Origin: Viridothelium virens
Taxonomy: Eukaryota > Ascomycota > Dothideomycetes > Trypetheliales > Trypetheliaceae
NCBI GenBank assembly: GCA_010094025.1
Contig: ML991772.1
Coordinates: forward strand, 806,001 to 870,000
Direction of reading: 5' to 3'
DNA length: 64,000 bases
Below are positions 24,246-36,090 of the stretch, piece after piece; the stretch's first letter is position 1; every line of letters begins with the position of its first letter. A model generated the notes under the pieces. It did no database searches, was not told where the DNA came from, and saw only the letters and a program-made list of their open reading frames with translations. The position numbers and the translations under genes are program-made.

Positions 24246-27200
24246 ATGGTATATGCAGGAGTGCTCCTATATTTGTTTGCTTTGTTTCAATGTAGCGTTG
24301 CACCTTTTGGTAAGTATCTACGATGCACGTCGAGATCGATTTAGACTCATCACAATCATGAAACTGCAGTCAACTTGGGATCACACTTGAACACGAACTC
24401 CTCGACACCTTTCACGAATACAAGCTCGAATATCCAGTCAACGACAAGTTTACGGCCAGGCCGCCCCACAGGGACTTCAGAGGAAGTTGCAACATATAGT
24501 CATGCTACAGATGCCCAGACAGCGCTGAAATCTGAAACCTCGTCTTTTTGGTCTTCTCGGTCGGAGAGTCTATTCTCTAGCAAGTTGTCCAATGCAACAG
24601 CGCCGCTGTCGACCTATCCGAACAGAGTATCGGCACAATCAGAAACCAGGTCCGGATATAAACCCTCACTTGTCAGTAGCAGTAACGATGCATGGCCATC
24701 ACATACTGCTGTAAATTCAACAAGGCCCAAAGCTTCAAGCGTCAATGGCTATCCTTATGGCTACAATACTACAGTCTCGGCGAACCCGACTGGGAATGGC
24801 ACGCTCGATGTAGGATCCTGCTGGAATCAGTGGATCTCGTATTGGTCTCTGAGTAATTCTCCGTACTCGAGTTTGAAGTCCCCTACGCATGCACCGACCC
24901 ATTTCACGACAACTTGGACAACAACATACAAGTATTCGGGGAGGCCTGGAAGCACCTCGACTTTTTCGACGTCGTACGAGTCAGTCACTGTCGTAACTGT
25001 TGGTGGTTTCCCACATACTACAGAGTCGTCCGGCATTGAAAGTACCACTACTTTCACTTTCACGAGTGTGGCCGCATTCACTGATATAAATACCTTTACC
25101 TCGATATCTGGAGGCAATCTAGTGCAATACACGTCACGCAACGCTTCAGTTCCGTCCTGTATCCTACCGTCGGTTGTCCCTCAATGCCAAGCTCAGTGGG
25201 AATCTTACGCATCTCAGTCGGTCTACACCACCGGCAATGGCGGCTTTGATTTCAATACCGGGCCTGTACCAAGCTGCACATACGCGTCACTGGGCAAAAG
25301 CCTGTGTAGTACTATGCAGGATAAGTATCAAAGCGTTGCCGAAGCTCTGTTCCTAGCTGCTGGGTATGCTCCAAATGTATGGGGTTATCAATCTATAACG
25401 ACAACACTTGCAAATGGGTCGATCTCGACGGCTTTCACCTGGCCGTCAGCGAAATCATTAGGTCCCAGTTGCTCACTCGGATGCGCAAGTTGTGCTGTTA
25501 CAGGAGGCACGGTGCGCCTACTCTATTGGCCTGAGCCCGAGACAGCTACGGAGTCGTTGACTGCCTACTATCTTGGAACATCTTTTGTCTATCCTACTGC
25601 CTACATTTCTTACGGCAGTGTCTACGCATCTGACTCATGTGGTCCTGTAGGGCCGACCTATTCTTCGACCATTGTTCCGATTACCAATACGCATCAGTTA
25701 TCGAGTTTGTTCGTCACCTCTAACAATCTCATTGCCACGGCATCTTTCAACTTTACCGACCTCAACAGTCCAGTCCCTAGCAGTATCTATTACGAACAGC
25801 TTCGATGCAATCCTAGTGCAGTCAGACTCTCATATGAACCTATGGGACTGAGTGCGAACCTAATGGCATCCGCGACGCCACAGAACAAATCGTACGCTTG
25901 CGAACCCAACGGTCCTTATGAGCCAGTCCTAGTCGTTCCGTCGGAGATCCTCCGAGACTTGAATCCTGCTTGGGCATCCTGCTCAGCAGACATACGTGGA
26001 CAATACGATCCGCCACATGCATTGACTGCAGCTTCGGCACCAGCTACACCGACGTCTTCCCCAATGTTCGTCACAACACCAGCGGCGCCAGCTTCTCCGC
26101 CGTTGCCTACTCAGCCGCTTCAAACTGCGAGTCCAACCGAATCTCATCCACTGCCTGGAGATACATCAAGTCCAAATGATCCTGCCAATACGGCTGGCAG
26201 CGACCCTGGTAGTGGTGAGCCTGGCAAGTCCAGTACCGCCCTCGCCGGACTGATACCGTCGATTCTTCAAGGCTCGCCACCGGCTGCCAGTTCCTCATCA
26301 TTGCAAAGTTACCCTGGAGATCCTGGAGCTCAGCAGACTCCGCCAGCTGCAGAGACAGGCCCGACTCCATCGAGCCCTACAGGTCCAAGTGATCCCGACG
26401 ACCCGAACCCAGGTCTGGGGGGTAGCATAGCTAGCGAAGTCGTGTCGGGTATAGGCAGTGGAAGCGCAGCATCCCCAGCTAGACCAGATGATCCTGAGAG
26501 TCCCGCAGGAGCAACGAGCAACAGCGTTGGAGCAGCAATATTGTCAGGCCTTCAAGTAGGAGCTCCGGCACCCTCAGCAGGGCCTGCGCATCCAGCGGCC
26601 CCTGCACAAACAGAAACGGTCATCGGATCGAATGCTGGTACCAGTGCTGACCCTGGTGTATCGGCTAGCGGGTCAAATCCTAAGCAACAGCCTCCATCGC
26701 AAGGCCAGGGGGCACCTGTGGTAAGTACTGGTAACGAGGGAGGAAATTCCCCAGGTCAAGCGTCTGGGCCCCAACCTGAAGCTGGCGGACGGGCCGTACC
26801 CCCTGACTCTGTCCCTGGCTCTCCGTCCGTTGGTGGTCTACCCATCGCAGCCGATCACTCGAATCCTGGAGCTTTAGTTATTGGGGGTACACAAACTGTA
26901 CAGCCCGGTGGTACTGCGATTGTCCAAAATACGCCCGTATCACTAGGTAGTGGAGGTCTGGTCATCATGCCTAATTCAGGTGCGCCTGGAGCCGCAAGCC
27001 CTACAACCATCCCTATTCTACAACCTATATCTCCTCCTAACGTTCCCACGGCTATTTTCATGCTCGGTTCGGCACCTCTGACAGCCAGTCAAGAGAGTGG
27101 CCATGTTGTCATTGCAGGTTCGACGCTATCAGCAGGTGGCCCAGCTGCCACATTATCTGGTCAAGTCGTGTCTGTCGGTTCATCAGGAGTCATAGTTGGC

Positions 27201-28712
27201 GGATCTACCCATCTGTTCTCAGCCCCCGCGACTGGAATCGCAGTACCGCCACAGCCATCAGAAGTTGCAGCACCCTTTACCGTTGGTGGTATGCCATATA
27301 CGGCTTATGCACCTGCAGGTCAAAGTGGTGTTGCGGTCCTTACAGGCGCTGATGGTGTGCCTACAACGCTTATGGCAGGCGGTCCAGCTGCGACTATCTC
27401 TGGTCAGGCCATTTCTGTGGGCTCTTCAGGAATTGTCGTCGCTGGATCCACATACCCATTCTTGAATCCCGCAACTGGAGTTGGGAATCAAGCACAACCT
27501 TCCGAAGGAGCAGCGCTTTTCATGGTCGATGGCAGCCCTTACACCGCATATGAACCAGCTGGTCAAAGTGGCATTGCAGTCCTTCCGGGAATCAATGGTG
27601 TGCCTACTATACTCTCCGCTGGAGGTCCTGCAGCGACTATCTCCGGCCAGGCTATCTCAGTAGGCTCTTCAGGACTCGTAGTCGGGGGATCAACCATCCC
27701 ATTCTCCGCACTACCCATCAACCCAGCAGCACCCGGCCCCACAGGACCGCAAGAAGTCGCAGCCTCCTTCACCATCGGCGGCCAAGCATACACCGCCTAC
27801 GAAGCCCCCGGCCAAACCCAAACAGCTATCATCAACGGCCCCAATGGCGTTCCTCTAACCCTCTCAGAAGCCGGTCCCGCAGCCACCATCTCCAACCAAG
27901 CCATCTCCCTCGGCCCATCCGGTCTCCTTCTCGACAGCTCCGTCGTTCCCTTCTCCACCCTCCCTCTCATCCTCCCCACCCCCGTTCCCACTCTCGCAGG
28001 AGCCGAACCCCTCGAAGTCGACGCCCCGTTCACCATCGCAGGCACGCCGTACACCGCGTACCAAGTCTCTGGCCACTCCGACCTCGCCGCCATCCTCGGG
28101 CCCAACGGCGTCGTCATCACGACCCTCGCCGTCGGCGGCAGCGCGGCGACGCTCGATGGGCAGGCTGTGTCGCTTGGCGCTGCGGGCGTGCGTGTTGGTG
28201 CCAGCGTGAGCGGGAGCGACGTTCTGTTCGTGACTGCGACTGCGACGCTCGAGCGGGACGCTGTGTTTACTGATGCCGCGGGGCATGCGCATACTGCTGT
28301 TGAGGCCGTTCTAGGCGCAGATGGAGATGGGGACGGGGATGGGGACGGGGCGGCTGTGACTGTTGATGGGAGCGTGACGATTAGTCCGGGAGCGCCGGCG
28401 ACGGTGCTGGATGGTGAGACGGTGAGTGTAGGGAGGGATGGCGCGTTGATTGTTGATGGGAAGACTGTGCTGTGGAGTACGGTGACTGCGCTTGGGGCTG
28501 ATGGTGGGAGTGTCTTGGGGTCTGGGCTTGGGCCTTGGACGGGGCCGACGGTAGTGGGAACGGGGGCGACTGGGGTGGGGACGGGGACGTCAATGGGGGC
28601 GTCGACTGGGGCGTCGACGGGTGTGGCTAGCGATGCAGAGAGAAGAGGGGGTTTTGGGTGGTGGAAATTGGGGTTGTCGATGAGCATGTGCGCGTGGATC
28701 TACTGGGCTTGA
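24246..28712 (+). CDS. Large secreted, Ser/Thr/Pro/Gly-rich repeat protein, probably GPI-anchored
   Basis: Exon 1 (24246-24309) encodes a signal peptide (MVYAGVLLYLFALFQCSVA). A 60-bp intron with GTAAGT and CTGCAG ends joins it to exon 2 (24370-28712), for 1,468 residues. After the signal comes a Ser/Thr-rich region. A Tyr/Thr-rich segment with a cysteine-containing part follows (about 25140-25990). Then a Pro/Gly/Ser-rich linker leads to about seven degenerate repeats of the pattern GGPAATISGQAISVGSSG-hydrophobic-GGST (26872-28482). The end is a hydrophobic tail (KLGLSMSMCAWIYWA) after small residues, as in GPI-anchored proteins. Repeats of this kind are seen in uncharacterised fungal surface proteins. 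I infer a cell-wall or adhesion role, with no direct proof. The 3' part has a strong C-to-G composition switch near 28140. Confidence 0.8.
26872..28482 (+). repeat. Degenerate tandem protein repeat, about 7 units
   Basis: Units with the core G-G-P-A-A-T-(I/L)-S-G-Q-(A/V)-(I/V)-S-(V/L)-G start near 26872, 27115, 27364, 27607, 27856, 28120 and 28375. The middle units are spaced 243-264 bp apart and joined by a second conserved block (PYTAYEPAGQSGIAVL-like). The outer units are the most diverged, and the three central units are nearly identical in protein. This suggests expansion from the centre. Confidence 0.8.
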
Positions 28713-28870
28713 GGGCTTTTGGAGCAAGTGTGTCTGAGATTTAACGTTTTTTATGATATACCCACTTTGTACCTTTTTTTAAGCTGAAGATATCAACGAC
28801 TTTGCCCGGGCTAGCATCACGCAAAGTTTCATTACGGGTGCGTCTGTACTCTAGCTATCACCCCCAGCTC

Positions 28871-30682
28871 TCATTGAGCACTCATCGTCAGGGACTGTGC
28901 ATCTAGTCGCCCGACGTGCTTCGCGGCGTGATCCCGTAGGACACGACGCAAAAGTTTGCCTGCCTCATTTCGGGGCAACTGATCGATAAACTCAACCCCA
29001 CCGGTTAGGTAACAGGTATTTGCGCTTTGCCGCTCGAGCCATGTCTCGAGGTCTCTCCCAGTCACGTCCGAGTCCGGCCTTCGCACCACGTATGCTCTGA
29101 CTAGCTGCAGTTCCTCGCTCGGCTGGTATATCCCGATGACGCCAGCTTCGAGAACATCAGTGTGTTCTTCAAGAATGCCTTCGATGTATGCTGGTGGCGT
29201 ATTATCTGGGGTTTTCAGGATGTCCTTTTTCCTGTCCACGAGGAAAACATGGTCTTTTTCGAGGAAGCCGATGTCGCCTGTTTTGAACCAGCCATCGGAT
29301 GAAAAGGCTTCCTGAGTCGCTGAAGCATTCTTGTAGTAGCTATTGATGAAAGAGGGGCCCTTGAGCCACAATTCACCTGTCACGCCTACCGGTGCTTCAT
29401 CAAGATATTCGTCTTCTTCGAAACGGATTACTTTCGCTTCAATATTCGGCTCTAACCGACCTTGATACCCTTGACGCACCACAGGTTCATCAGCCATGTG
29501 GGGAGTTGCCACCAAAGCAGCTGCTTCGGTAATGCCATAGGAGCGCTCCACTCTTAGTGAGGCTGGAGCGCCATGGCTAGCAAGGAATTCTCTGACTCGA
29601 TCAAGATTACTCTGTGAAGAAGGAGCCCCCACAACATTCACTCGGGCGAGGGATGAGAAGTCAGACTCTGTATGGTCTACTCTGTCAACGTTCTTGAACA
29701 GCCGCACGAGTGTAAACGGCGCGACTGCCAGCTCATTGATCTTGAATGTCTGTATGCGCTCAAGATAAGGCGCCATATCGATGTAAGTCTTGCTCATGAA
29801 GAAGATCTGAACCGGCCTTCTTTTTGCCGCCAAGATCATGGAGAGTGGCAGTGTAGTACCCATTGCCCGAGAAATGGAGATTGTGTGGAGAACTCTTAAA
29901 TCAGGACCTCGCACAAGAGATCTACCAAGCGTTGCCGCTTTCTCGGCGTCTTGTCTTGACCTGTTTGCAATTCCGGTGAATGAAGCCACAACGTTACGGT
30001 GGGTATATACGGCTGCTTTGCGGAGACCGGAGGTTCCGGATGTGGTAAACAGTAGACACGCCTGGTCCATTTGCTTGGGACTGGTGAAACGTTCCCACGC
30101 GAAGGACTCATGAGTATTCATCGCCAGTAGCTCAGTCCATCGAGGAATTTGATGAGAGTCACCCGTGTGCTCGACGGTGATCTGTTTGGAAGTGTGCCCT
30201 TCGAGAACTTGGTCAAGTAGCCAGACGTGTCCCTTGACACCTCTTCCACTACTTTGCCAGGCATCAAGGACTACCTCACACTGGGGTTGTTCATCTGCCA
30301 CAATGAGAAAGCTGGGCTCATCCCTGTGCATTTGGTCGACATAATCTCGTCGCTTAAGGTCCGGCTGCGCGGCACAAAAGACTCCACCAGCAGTGATGCA
30401 TGCAAGAGCAATGATGATGGTGTTGATGTAGTTTGGAGCTACAACCATCAGGTGGTCACCACGGCCAAAATGGGCCTTCTGCAGACCAGCTGCAAACTGT
30501 AATGCATATCGTTTAAGTTGGACCAGACTCAACGAGAACAAAGGGTCTTCGGCAGACACAAGATATGGCTGAGTGAATACTAGGTCTGTGTGGGCCTCTA
30601 CTTGATCAGGGATTCCGTCAAGGAGCAATGAAGGTAGGTCGATTGTTGGGATCTCAGCGCTCAGGGAGGACTTTGTTGGCAT
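28871..30682 (-). CDS. AMP-forming acyl/aryl-CoA ligase-like enzyme (ANL superfamily)
   Basis: A single exon gives 603 residues. Adenylation motifs are present in order: the P-loop LLFTTSGTSGLRKAAVYTHRN (about 211-230), ERSYGITEAAAL, GWFKTGDIGFL, the hinge DRKKDILK and the C-terminal catalytic lysine block NEAGKLLRRVLRD. The enzyme should activate a carboxylic acid as acyl-AMP and transfer it to CoA, as 4-coumarate-CoA ligase and fungal relatives do. The hinge is followed by TPDNTPPAYIEGILEEH rather than the common G-(F/Y)-x-(V/I)-x-P-x-E-(I/L)-E form. The substrate is unknown. No peroxisomal targeting signal is seen at the C-terminus (ends SAQ). It is convergent with the repeat-protein gene (158-bp gap), with no biosynthetic neighbours. 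Confidence 0.88.
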   Translation of the reverse strand: MPTKSSLSAEIPTIDLPSLLLDGIPDQVEAHTDLVFTQPYLVSAEDPLFSLSLVQLKRYALQFAAGLQKAHFGRGDHLMVVAPNYINTIIIALACITAGGVFCAAQPDLKRRDYVDQMHRDEPSFLIVADEQPQCEVVLDAWQSSGRGVKGHVWLLDQVLEGHTSKQITVEHTGDSHQIPRWTELLAMNTHESFAWERFTSPKQMDQACLLFTTSGTSGLRKAAVYTHRNVVASFTGIANRSRQDAEKAATLGRSLVRGPDLRVLHTISISRAMGTTLPLSMILAAKRRPVQIFFMSKTYIDMAPYLERIQTFKINELAVAPFTLVRLFKNVDRVDHTESDFSSLARVNVVGAPSSQSNLDRVREFLASHGAPASLRVERSYGITEAAALVATPHMADEPVVRQGYQGRLEPNIEAKVIRFEEDEYLDEAPVGVTGELWLKGPSFINSYYKNASATQEAFSSDGWFKTGDIGFLEKDHVFLVDRKKDILKTPDNTPPAYIEGILEEHTDVLEAGVIGIYQPSEELQLVRAYVVRRPDSDVTGRDLETWLERQSANTCYLTGGVEFIDQLPRNEAGKLLRRVLRDHAAKHVGRLDAQSLTMSAQ

Positions 30683-32292
30683 ATTGGTACTTCAAGTATG
30701 TGGAGTAGAGTTTGTTACATGTACCTTAGTCGGCTGTGTGGTGAAACAGGAGATGAATTGACGAGGTAATACTGTAGCAGTCGTCAGCGAGAGGAGGCGC
30801 CGTGGAATTTCGCAGGTCCTTCCCTCAGCCCCATTCTGGTGATAATAACAAAAGCCCGAGACTACTTAGGCCGCCCAAGCTGGGAGACGTAGATAACGTC
30901 GATCACAGCAGGTGCCGATACGTCCGGATTCCAGCTTACTGCCGCACCGAGTAGCTGTTGTCCTTCCTACAAACACTATGGAAAGGAGGCTGCGCTGATC
31001 CCTCTGGAGGATCCGTGCTATGTACGCGAAAGGCGTAGGAACTCGTAGGCTTGAGCGTCTAACTTACCTAAGGTAGGGCCATCCGATAGCTAGCGTGGCA
31101 GGGTTTCAGATCACAGCAGAACGACAGAACGGTCATGACTTGCAGAGTACTCCGCAATATAATCAAAGAAACTTGCTCACAAAGTTATCTCGTGTGGGTC
31201 ATTGAGACCTTCAAGGGGTTGCTGATTTAGGTAGCATTAACTACAGGTAGTTCTGGCCACATCACACGCGTACTTGCAGGGAGGGAGCATGAGCACAAAC
31301 AACGACGGCAGAGATCCGGACCCAATTTTGTGATTGTCTTACTGTGATAGTCTGATAGAGGCATACCCATGAATTATAATCATGGGAGGTTTCAAGAAAG
31401 GGTCATGAGGCCACTCGTCTATCACCATGGTCCAAAAATGGCGCATACAAACGGAATTACTTCTCTGGGCGTCACCAAGTATCATTAGGCATCACCACGA
31501 TATGGTTGAGGCAATGGTGGATCGGTGGATCGTTGAGTTCTCTTGTCCTCACGAAGCCGCCATTAGCTCGGCAGGCATACCGCTTTGGGTTTAGCTTTTC
31601 CCACGTGGCACTCCAGCGGTCTCCACCCTGCTCCCGCTTCGTGATGAGCATCGTCAAGTTGTTCGGTGATATCGTATCATGGTCACTGGCTGCTCAAGTA
31701 TAAAGCCAGCTCGGTTCCCACCGTAGAAGCTCCCGAACTCAGAGGAACAGAAAGTCCAACAGTCTTCTCATCTCTTATCCCGTTCATATCATCAATGGTT
31801 CAGACAATCAAAGATATTGTGTGCCCCAGTGGGGTCGAGGGAGACAAATGTTCATGAACATCTAGCTTTACGACAACGTTCTCTACCTTGGTCCTCCTCG
31901 GCCCATTTATCACTTGGCTTTGCTCATTCTTCAAGCATTTCCTGTTCAGGACTTTATCGGTTACAGCAATCTCCTCCCCTATTGGCTGGAGGAAAACGTC
32001 CCTCAGGCAAGTCATGGTGCAAGCCGCTGGTGGGCATATGATGCCCCTCCAAAGGTCCTCATCATACCTGCTTCCTGCACTAGCTAGTTCATAGGACGGC
32101 GGAGAAGCTTGAAAGCAAGCCGACTGCCGGTATGGTGGCATCATACCCACTCATGGCACACACAAGCATCCACAGGATGATATGGAACCAGCATTCAGCA
32201 ACCAACTATGATCCATATGGGTCTCTTCGTCTTCTGGCGGTATAGGAGATCGATTGCTGAACGATGCACCCGGATCTGACAGACAATAAGTC
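30683..32292. other. Gene-poor intergenic region
   Basis: These 1.6 kb lie upstream of the AMP-ligase gene and contain its promoter. Beyond that I see only short frames with no domain. A stretch of overlapping opposite-strand frames at about 31500-32150 is not protein-like. Confidence 0.45.
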
Positions 32293-32805
32293 TCAGACCG
32301 ACCTGTTGAGAAACTTGATCATGAGTTTCCTTACGCGTTCAGTCATATTGCTAGTCAAGGTCTCAAGATCCTCAGTGCCCAGCTATCTACCCCACTGGTG
32401 GTCCAGGGAAGCAGCGGTTGGTCCAGGATCCAAATTTCCTGGACCTGGACAAAACGTTTCTAAACGAAGACATGGGATACGAAGTTGTCGAACATCCTTC
32501 AGCGTTCGGCAAAATCGGCGACGAAGCATTCGTATTCATGCCCTTCATGAACAGGGACGTAATCTTCGCCTCCCAGAAAAAACTTTTCTCCTGCTGGGTA
32601 CTGGTGGCAAATGACCTCAAAGAGGTCTATGAGAGTCCAAAGAAGGACGTCGACATTCTCAAAGAAGGACGTCGACATTATCAAAGAGAGATATGGCACT
32701 GGATGGGACGAGGAACTCAAGAAGCATGTTGAATTGATCATGGAGGAAGGTCCATCATCTTCAGTCCCTCATGCTCTCGTCCGACAGTTCGTGTCCTTTC
32801 ATTAG
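32293..32805 (+). pseudogene. SRR1-like domain gene relic with frameshifts
   Basis: The frame from about 32418 reads VQDPNFLDLDKTFL, then GYEVVEHPSAFGKIGDEAF and VLVANDLKEVYESPK. This matches the fungal SRR1-like pattern, in which a (V/M)QDP block is followed by a 'hP.gf..id..TfvF.P' block and a '.NDle' block. Upstream sequence continues in another frame (about 32293-32410), so one shift lies near 32410. A second shift comes from a 22-bp tandem duplication at 32639-32682; beyond it the reading continues to a stop at 32803-32805. An in-frame stop also lies just upstream of 32293. The domain's role in fungi is poorly known. I call it a broken copy, though an unusual intron could explain the first shift. 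Confidence 0.5.
32639..32682 (+). repeat. 22-bp tandem duplication in SRR1-like relic
   Basis: Two adjacent 22-base units starting AAAGAAGGACGTCGACATT differ at one base. Twenty-two is not a multiple of three, so the duplication shifts the frame. The second unit links to a frame that stays open to 32805. Confidence 0.85.
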
Positions 32806-35304
32806 TGAGCCCTCTCGCAGCTTTTCCTATCCGGCATACGGTACTGGCTATATCAAACAATTGATCCCCCTACCGGGGGCCAGAGTCCTAAGGGACTCGA
32901 TGACGAAATGTCATCCCTTTATATATATATATATAATTGGTCGCACCCACCACTGAGGCCATTGGTGACACAGCTAGTGAGAGTCATGACAAGCTGCCTC
33001 AAGACTCTCCACCTGACGAGGAGACTACACAGAAGGACGCGCAAAGAACATACAGAAGGGCAAGAAGAGCAAGAAGGATAACAGCAAATGTCAATCCAAA
33101 GCTGGGAGCTTTATCAGCCATCCTAAGACTATTGGGAACCTCCTAAGCTCTCTTACTATATATAACATACTACCACCTTCCAAAGCCGGTAGCTACAACA
33201 ATAGCAATGAGCGACTTTATTATATTATAAAGTCTTTGCCGCCACGACTTGGACACCTCTTTTATGCTGCAGGCCAGCCCTCTGGAAGAAGGAACCAACC
33301 AAAAGTCTTCTTCGCGTATCAGCCCCCAATAGTTCACGAAGGACTTACGGCGTGCACCGAGGTGCAACCGATAAAATTGCGGAGAGCTCGCATTGCGAGG
33401 CTACGAGAAGAATGAATTTTGAGCATCCAGCGCGGATTTGCCAACAATATTGTGACCTATTTAACGGTGTAACTTGTTGGGGTGCCCTGATCAGACTGCA
33501 GAGTAGTCAATATCGGTCCATAACACCCGAGGCCTTAAAGCGTATTGGAGAAGGAGGAGCACAGCCCCAGAGCTGTCGATCATGACCATGTTGAACACGA
33601 GACGGTCCTCTCTTATGCGGAGTGGCAAGGCAAAGGCGCATTGCCGGTACAAGACCGCTGCAGCTTCGGAAAATTTCCCACACCAGGCGACCCACGCCAG
33701 GAGGCTTCGGCTGTCCTTACAATGACAATAATACCGATCAAGCTTTATTCCAGCATCGACGACCTGAAAGCCGGCGATCCGAACAGCAGGGCCGTTCTAA
33801 AGGCCAGTTGTGGTGATCTGATCACCGCATACAGGTGCAGCATTCTATTTGGGCCCTGTTGGAATTTTCGGCAATATATTCCGGAGGAATTGGATGCGGA
33901 AGTGGCAACGAGGGAGTGGGAACGATCCCTCTTGCCATGACTTCCGCCATGATTTTTCATGGGAGGCACAGCGTACACATGTTCTTAGGAACCTAAAGGC
34001 ACTGAAGTCGACATGTCGACCTCGGTAAATGCACTCTACTGCGAGAGTCGTATGACTAATCTCTTTGAACCGGAGACGTTGGAGGCAGCGTTGAGGTTGG
34101 ATACATGAACCCGGACACGATTGGAGGAAAGCACTCCAGACTACCTGGAGCCATGGACCAAAAAGCTTTGCCCTCATAGTATAGTCTGATGCACTCGATG
34201 CACCAATTGCTTGCCCGCCATCGGTGTTACATTCCGAAAGTGCCCACCGTCCCAGGGACATCCAGTGGGCTCGGTGGCATCCTTGTCCGAGGCCAATGGA
34301 AACCCAAGTCGGCAAAGCAATGCTACCAAAATCTCTTGACCGTGCATCATGGACTGATGATGTTGATCCAATCAACCTAGCCTCAGAAGTGGTGTTCACC
34401 ACACCTCACGCGTAGATTCACGCGCCGATCCTTCATGTAGATCCTTTCACCCTGCTACCGTCACACCCTCGGCGGCTTCATGTTTTTCCACGTCCTCCAC
34501 AGGCCTGACAATAATCCACGCATCATGACTTTGGCCGGAAGCATGTACCACCGTGCTGCAGAGTATGCCCCGCTTTCTTATGCCACCCGCGAATCCTGCT
34601 GACCAAGATAGACGGGGGTCCAACGAAAGGCGGCGTCTCTATGCCCATCTCGGAGGGGATGAGCCGACACAGTCAATGGTGTGCCTACCTCCCTGGGCTG
34701 AGCCCAGGGTGCCGCCCGTGGAGCTTCCTGCCCCTCCGCGGCTCATGCTGGCGACTCCTCCGCTCATACTTCCGGTGGCGCCGCCGGTGAGGATGGAGGA
34801 GGATGAGGTAAGCCATCAACTTCTGCACCGAAACAGTACTGGCCCAGCAGACTGACCTTCCATCCAGCCCGAACCCAGCGGTGGTTTCACCCAGGATCTC
34901 CACCACCGCCTTCGGATTGCGCAGCTCGAAACCTAGCTACGCCGCGATTGCCGGCAGCTGCGCCGCCTTCGTCGTGCCGTGGCAGCCCCCGCCAGCAAGC
35001 TGAACATAGTCGAGCGATATGCACTGAGCGCCAGGAATAGCAGAATCGTTTACCCAAACGATTCTGACTATGAGGAGGACGATTACAATGAGTAGCGGCG
35101 ACCGGGGGTGGAGTTCGGATTTGGAGGACAAAGGGCCAATATGGCATACTCTGGTGTCCCTTTCTTCTCTCTTTTCTCTCTTCCTTTTCTCTCTCTCTCT
35201 CTCGGAATCTGCCACAATAGCAGTATAGGGACTCCTAATTTACCTTCGCCCTCACTTTCCCAGGGAGGTCTGTAGAAGAGCCTGCGCTCCAGGCTACCTA
35301 CATG
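32806..35304. other. Gene-poor region with microsatellites and decayed frames
   Basis: These 2.5 kb contain no gene I can name. A (TA)8 run lies at 32920-32936 and a CT-rich microsatellite at about 35161-35209. A frame at 32940-33146 encodes an acidic then Arg-rich tail. Another ends cleanly at 35093-35095 with an acidic C-terminus (NDSDYEEDDYNE) but has an in-frame stop about 160 bases upstream, so it would need an intron or is a relic. Several opposite-strand frames of 60-185 codons in 33500-34900 overlap one another and look like chance. Confidence 0.4.
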
Positions 35305-35348
35305 GGTTCAGTCGAGTTCTTTTCCCCAATCTAGTTGTGCTGAACAAC
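35305..35348 (+). repeat. Left terminal inverted repeat (44 bp)
   Basis: It matches the reverse complement of 37599-37642 at 42 of 44 positions, and 37691-37734 in direct orientation at 37 of 44. Confidence 0.8.
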
Positions 35349-35656
35349 ATCATGGACCCGCGAAGTGGGTTTCCGAGCGAGTTCTGAAGTTTGATTCTGT
35401 CCTGGATGGCTTGTTTGGATCGGTTACCGTCGACGAGGCCTTTGCAGCCGACGATCAAAAGACGAAAGGCGCAAAAGCGGGAGGAAGGAGAGGAACTCGT
35501 CAGAAAAAGAGCGGAACCGATACAGCGGCTCTTCGATCCACCAGATGACGAGTTGTCTCTAGTTGAATGTCAACAAGCAGCCGGTTGCATAATACGAGCG
35601 AGCCGTGCAACTTCTCCATATCAACTGCGATGGCACCGACCCACACACGATGACGG

Positions 35657-36090
35657 CGAAGGAGGATCAAAGGACAATCGTCACCTTGGAACCTTCGCAA
35701 ATCATCGGTGGTATCTGGGTCGCGTCGCAGCTGCGGTCAGAGATCCGGTGTGGCCTGGCTGTCGCTGTCACTTGCCGGTGATTCCAGCCATCGATGGCAT
35801 CCTCGTCCGGGGCCGAAGTGCTCAAGCTGCACGACTCCACCATCATCTCCACATTCCTCTCCAGCGCCTGAGAGGCCGAGTCTCGAGATTATCTCGTCAC
35901 GATGACCACGAGGAGTCCTTGCTACAACTCGAGAAGCTACTGCAGAAGCGCAAAGCGTTTCCACGCAGAGCTCACCCTCTGTCTCAACATCAGACCAAGA
36001 TCCTGAGAGACCCGGTGTGGCCTGGCGGCAGACGGGACAGGCGTAGGGAAGACTATCACCGCTATTGCTGGACAACAGTGCATTGACTAC
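35657..36090 (+). pseudogene. SNF2-like/P-loop ATPase fragment, interrupted
   Basis: A frame near 35657-35760 reads QIIGGIWVASQLRSEIRCGL. A second frame at 36007-36088 reads ETRCGLAADGTGVGKTITAI, containing a Walker A motif (GTGVGKT). Together they resemble the Q-motif/motif I region of SNF2-family helicases (QxxGxxW ... GGIxADxMGxGKT). The two parts share a 20-bp near-identical direct repeat and are separated by sequence with stops. No downstream helicase motifs (DEAH, motif V/VI) were found, so this is a fragment. Assignment to SNF2 is tentative. Confidence 0.4.

Noticed and set aside
27797-28687. 296-codon minus-strand frame opposite the repeat protein
   Set aside because: It is an antisense shadow of the GC-rich 3' part of the plus-strand gene.
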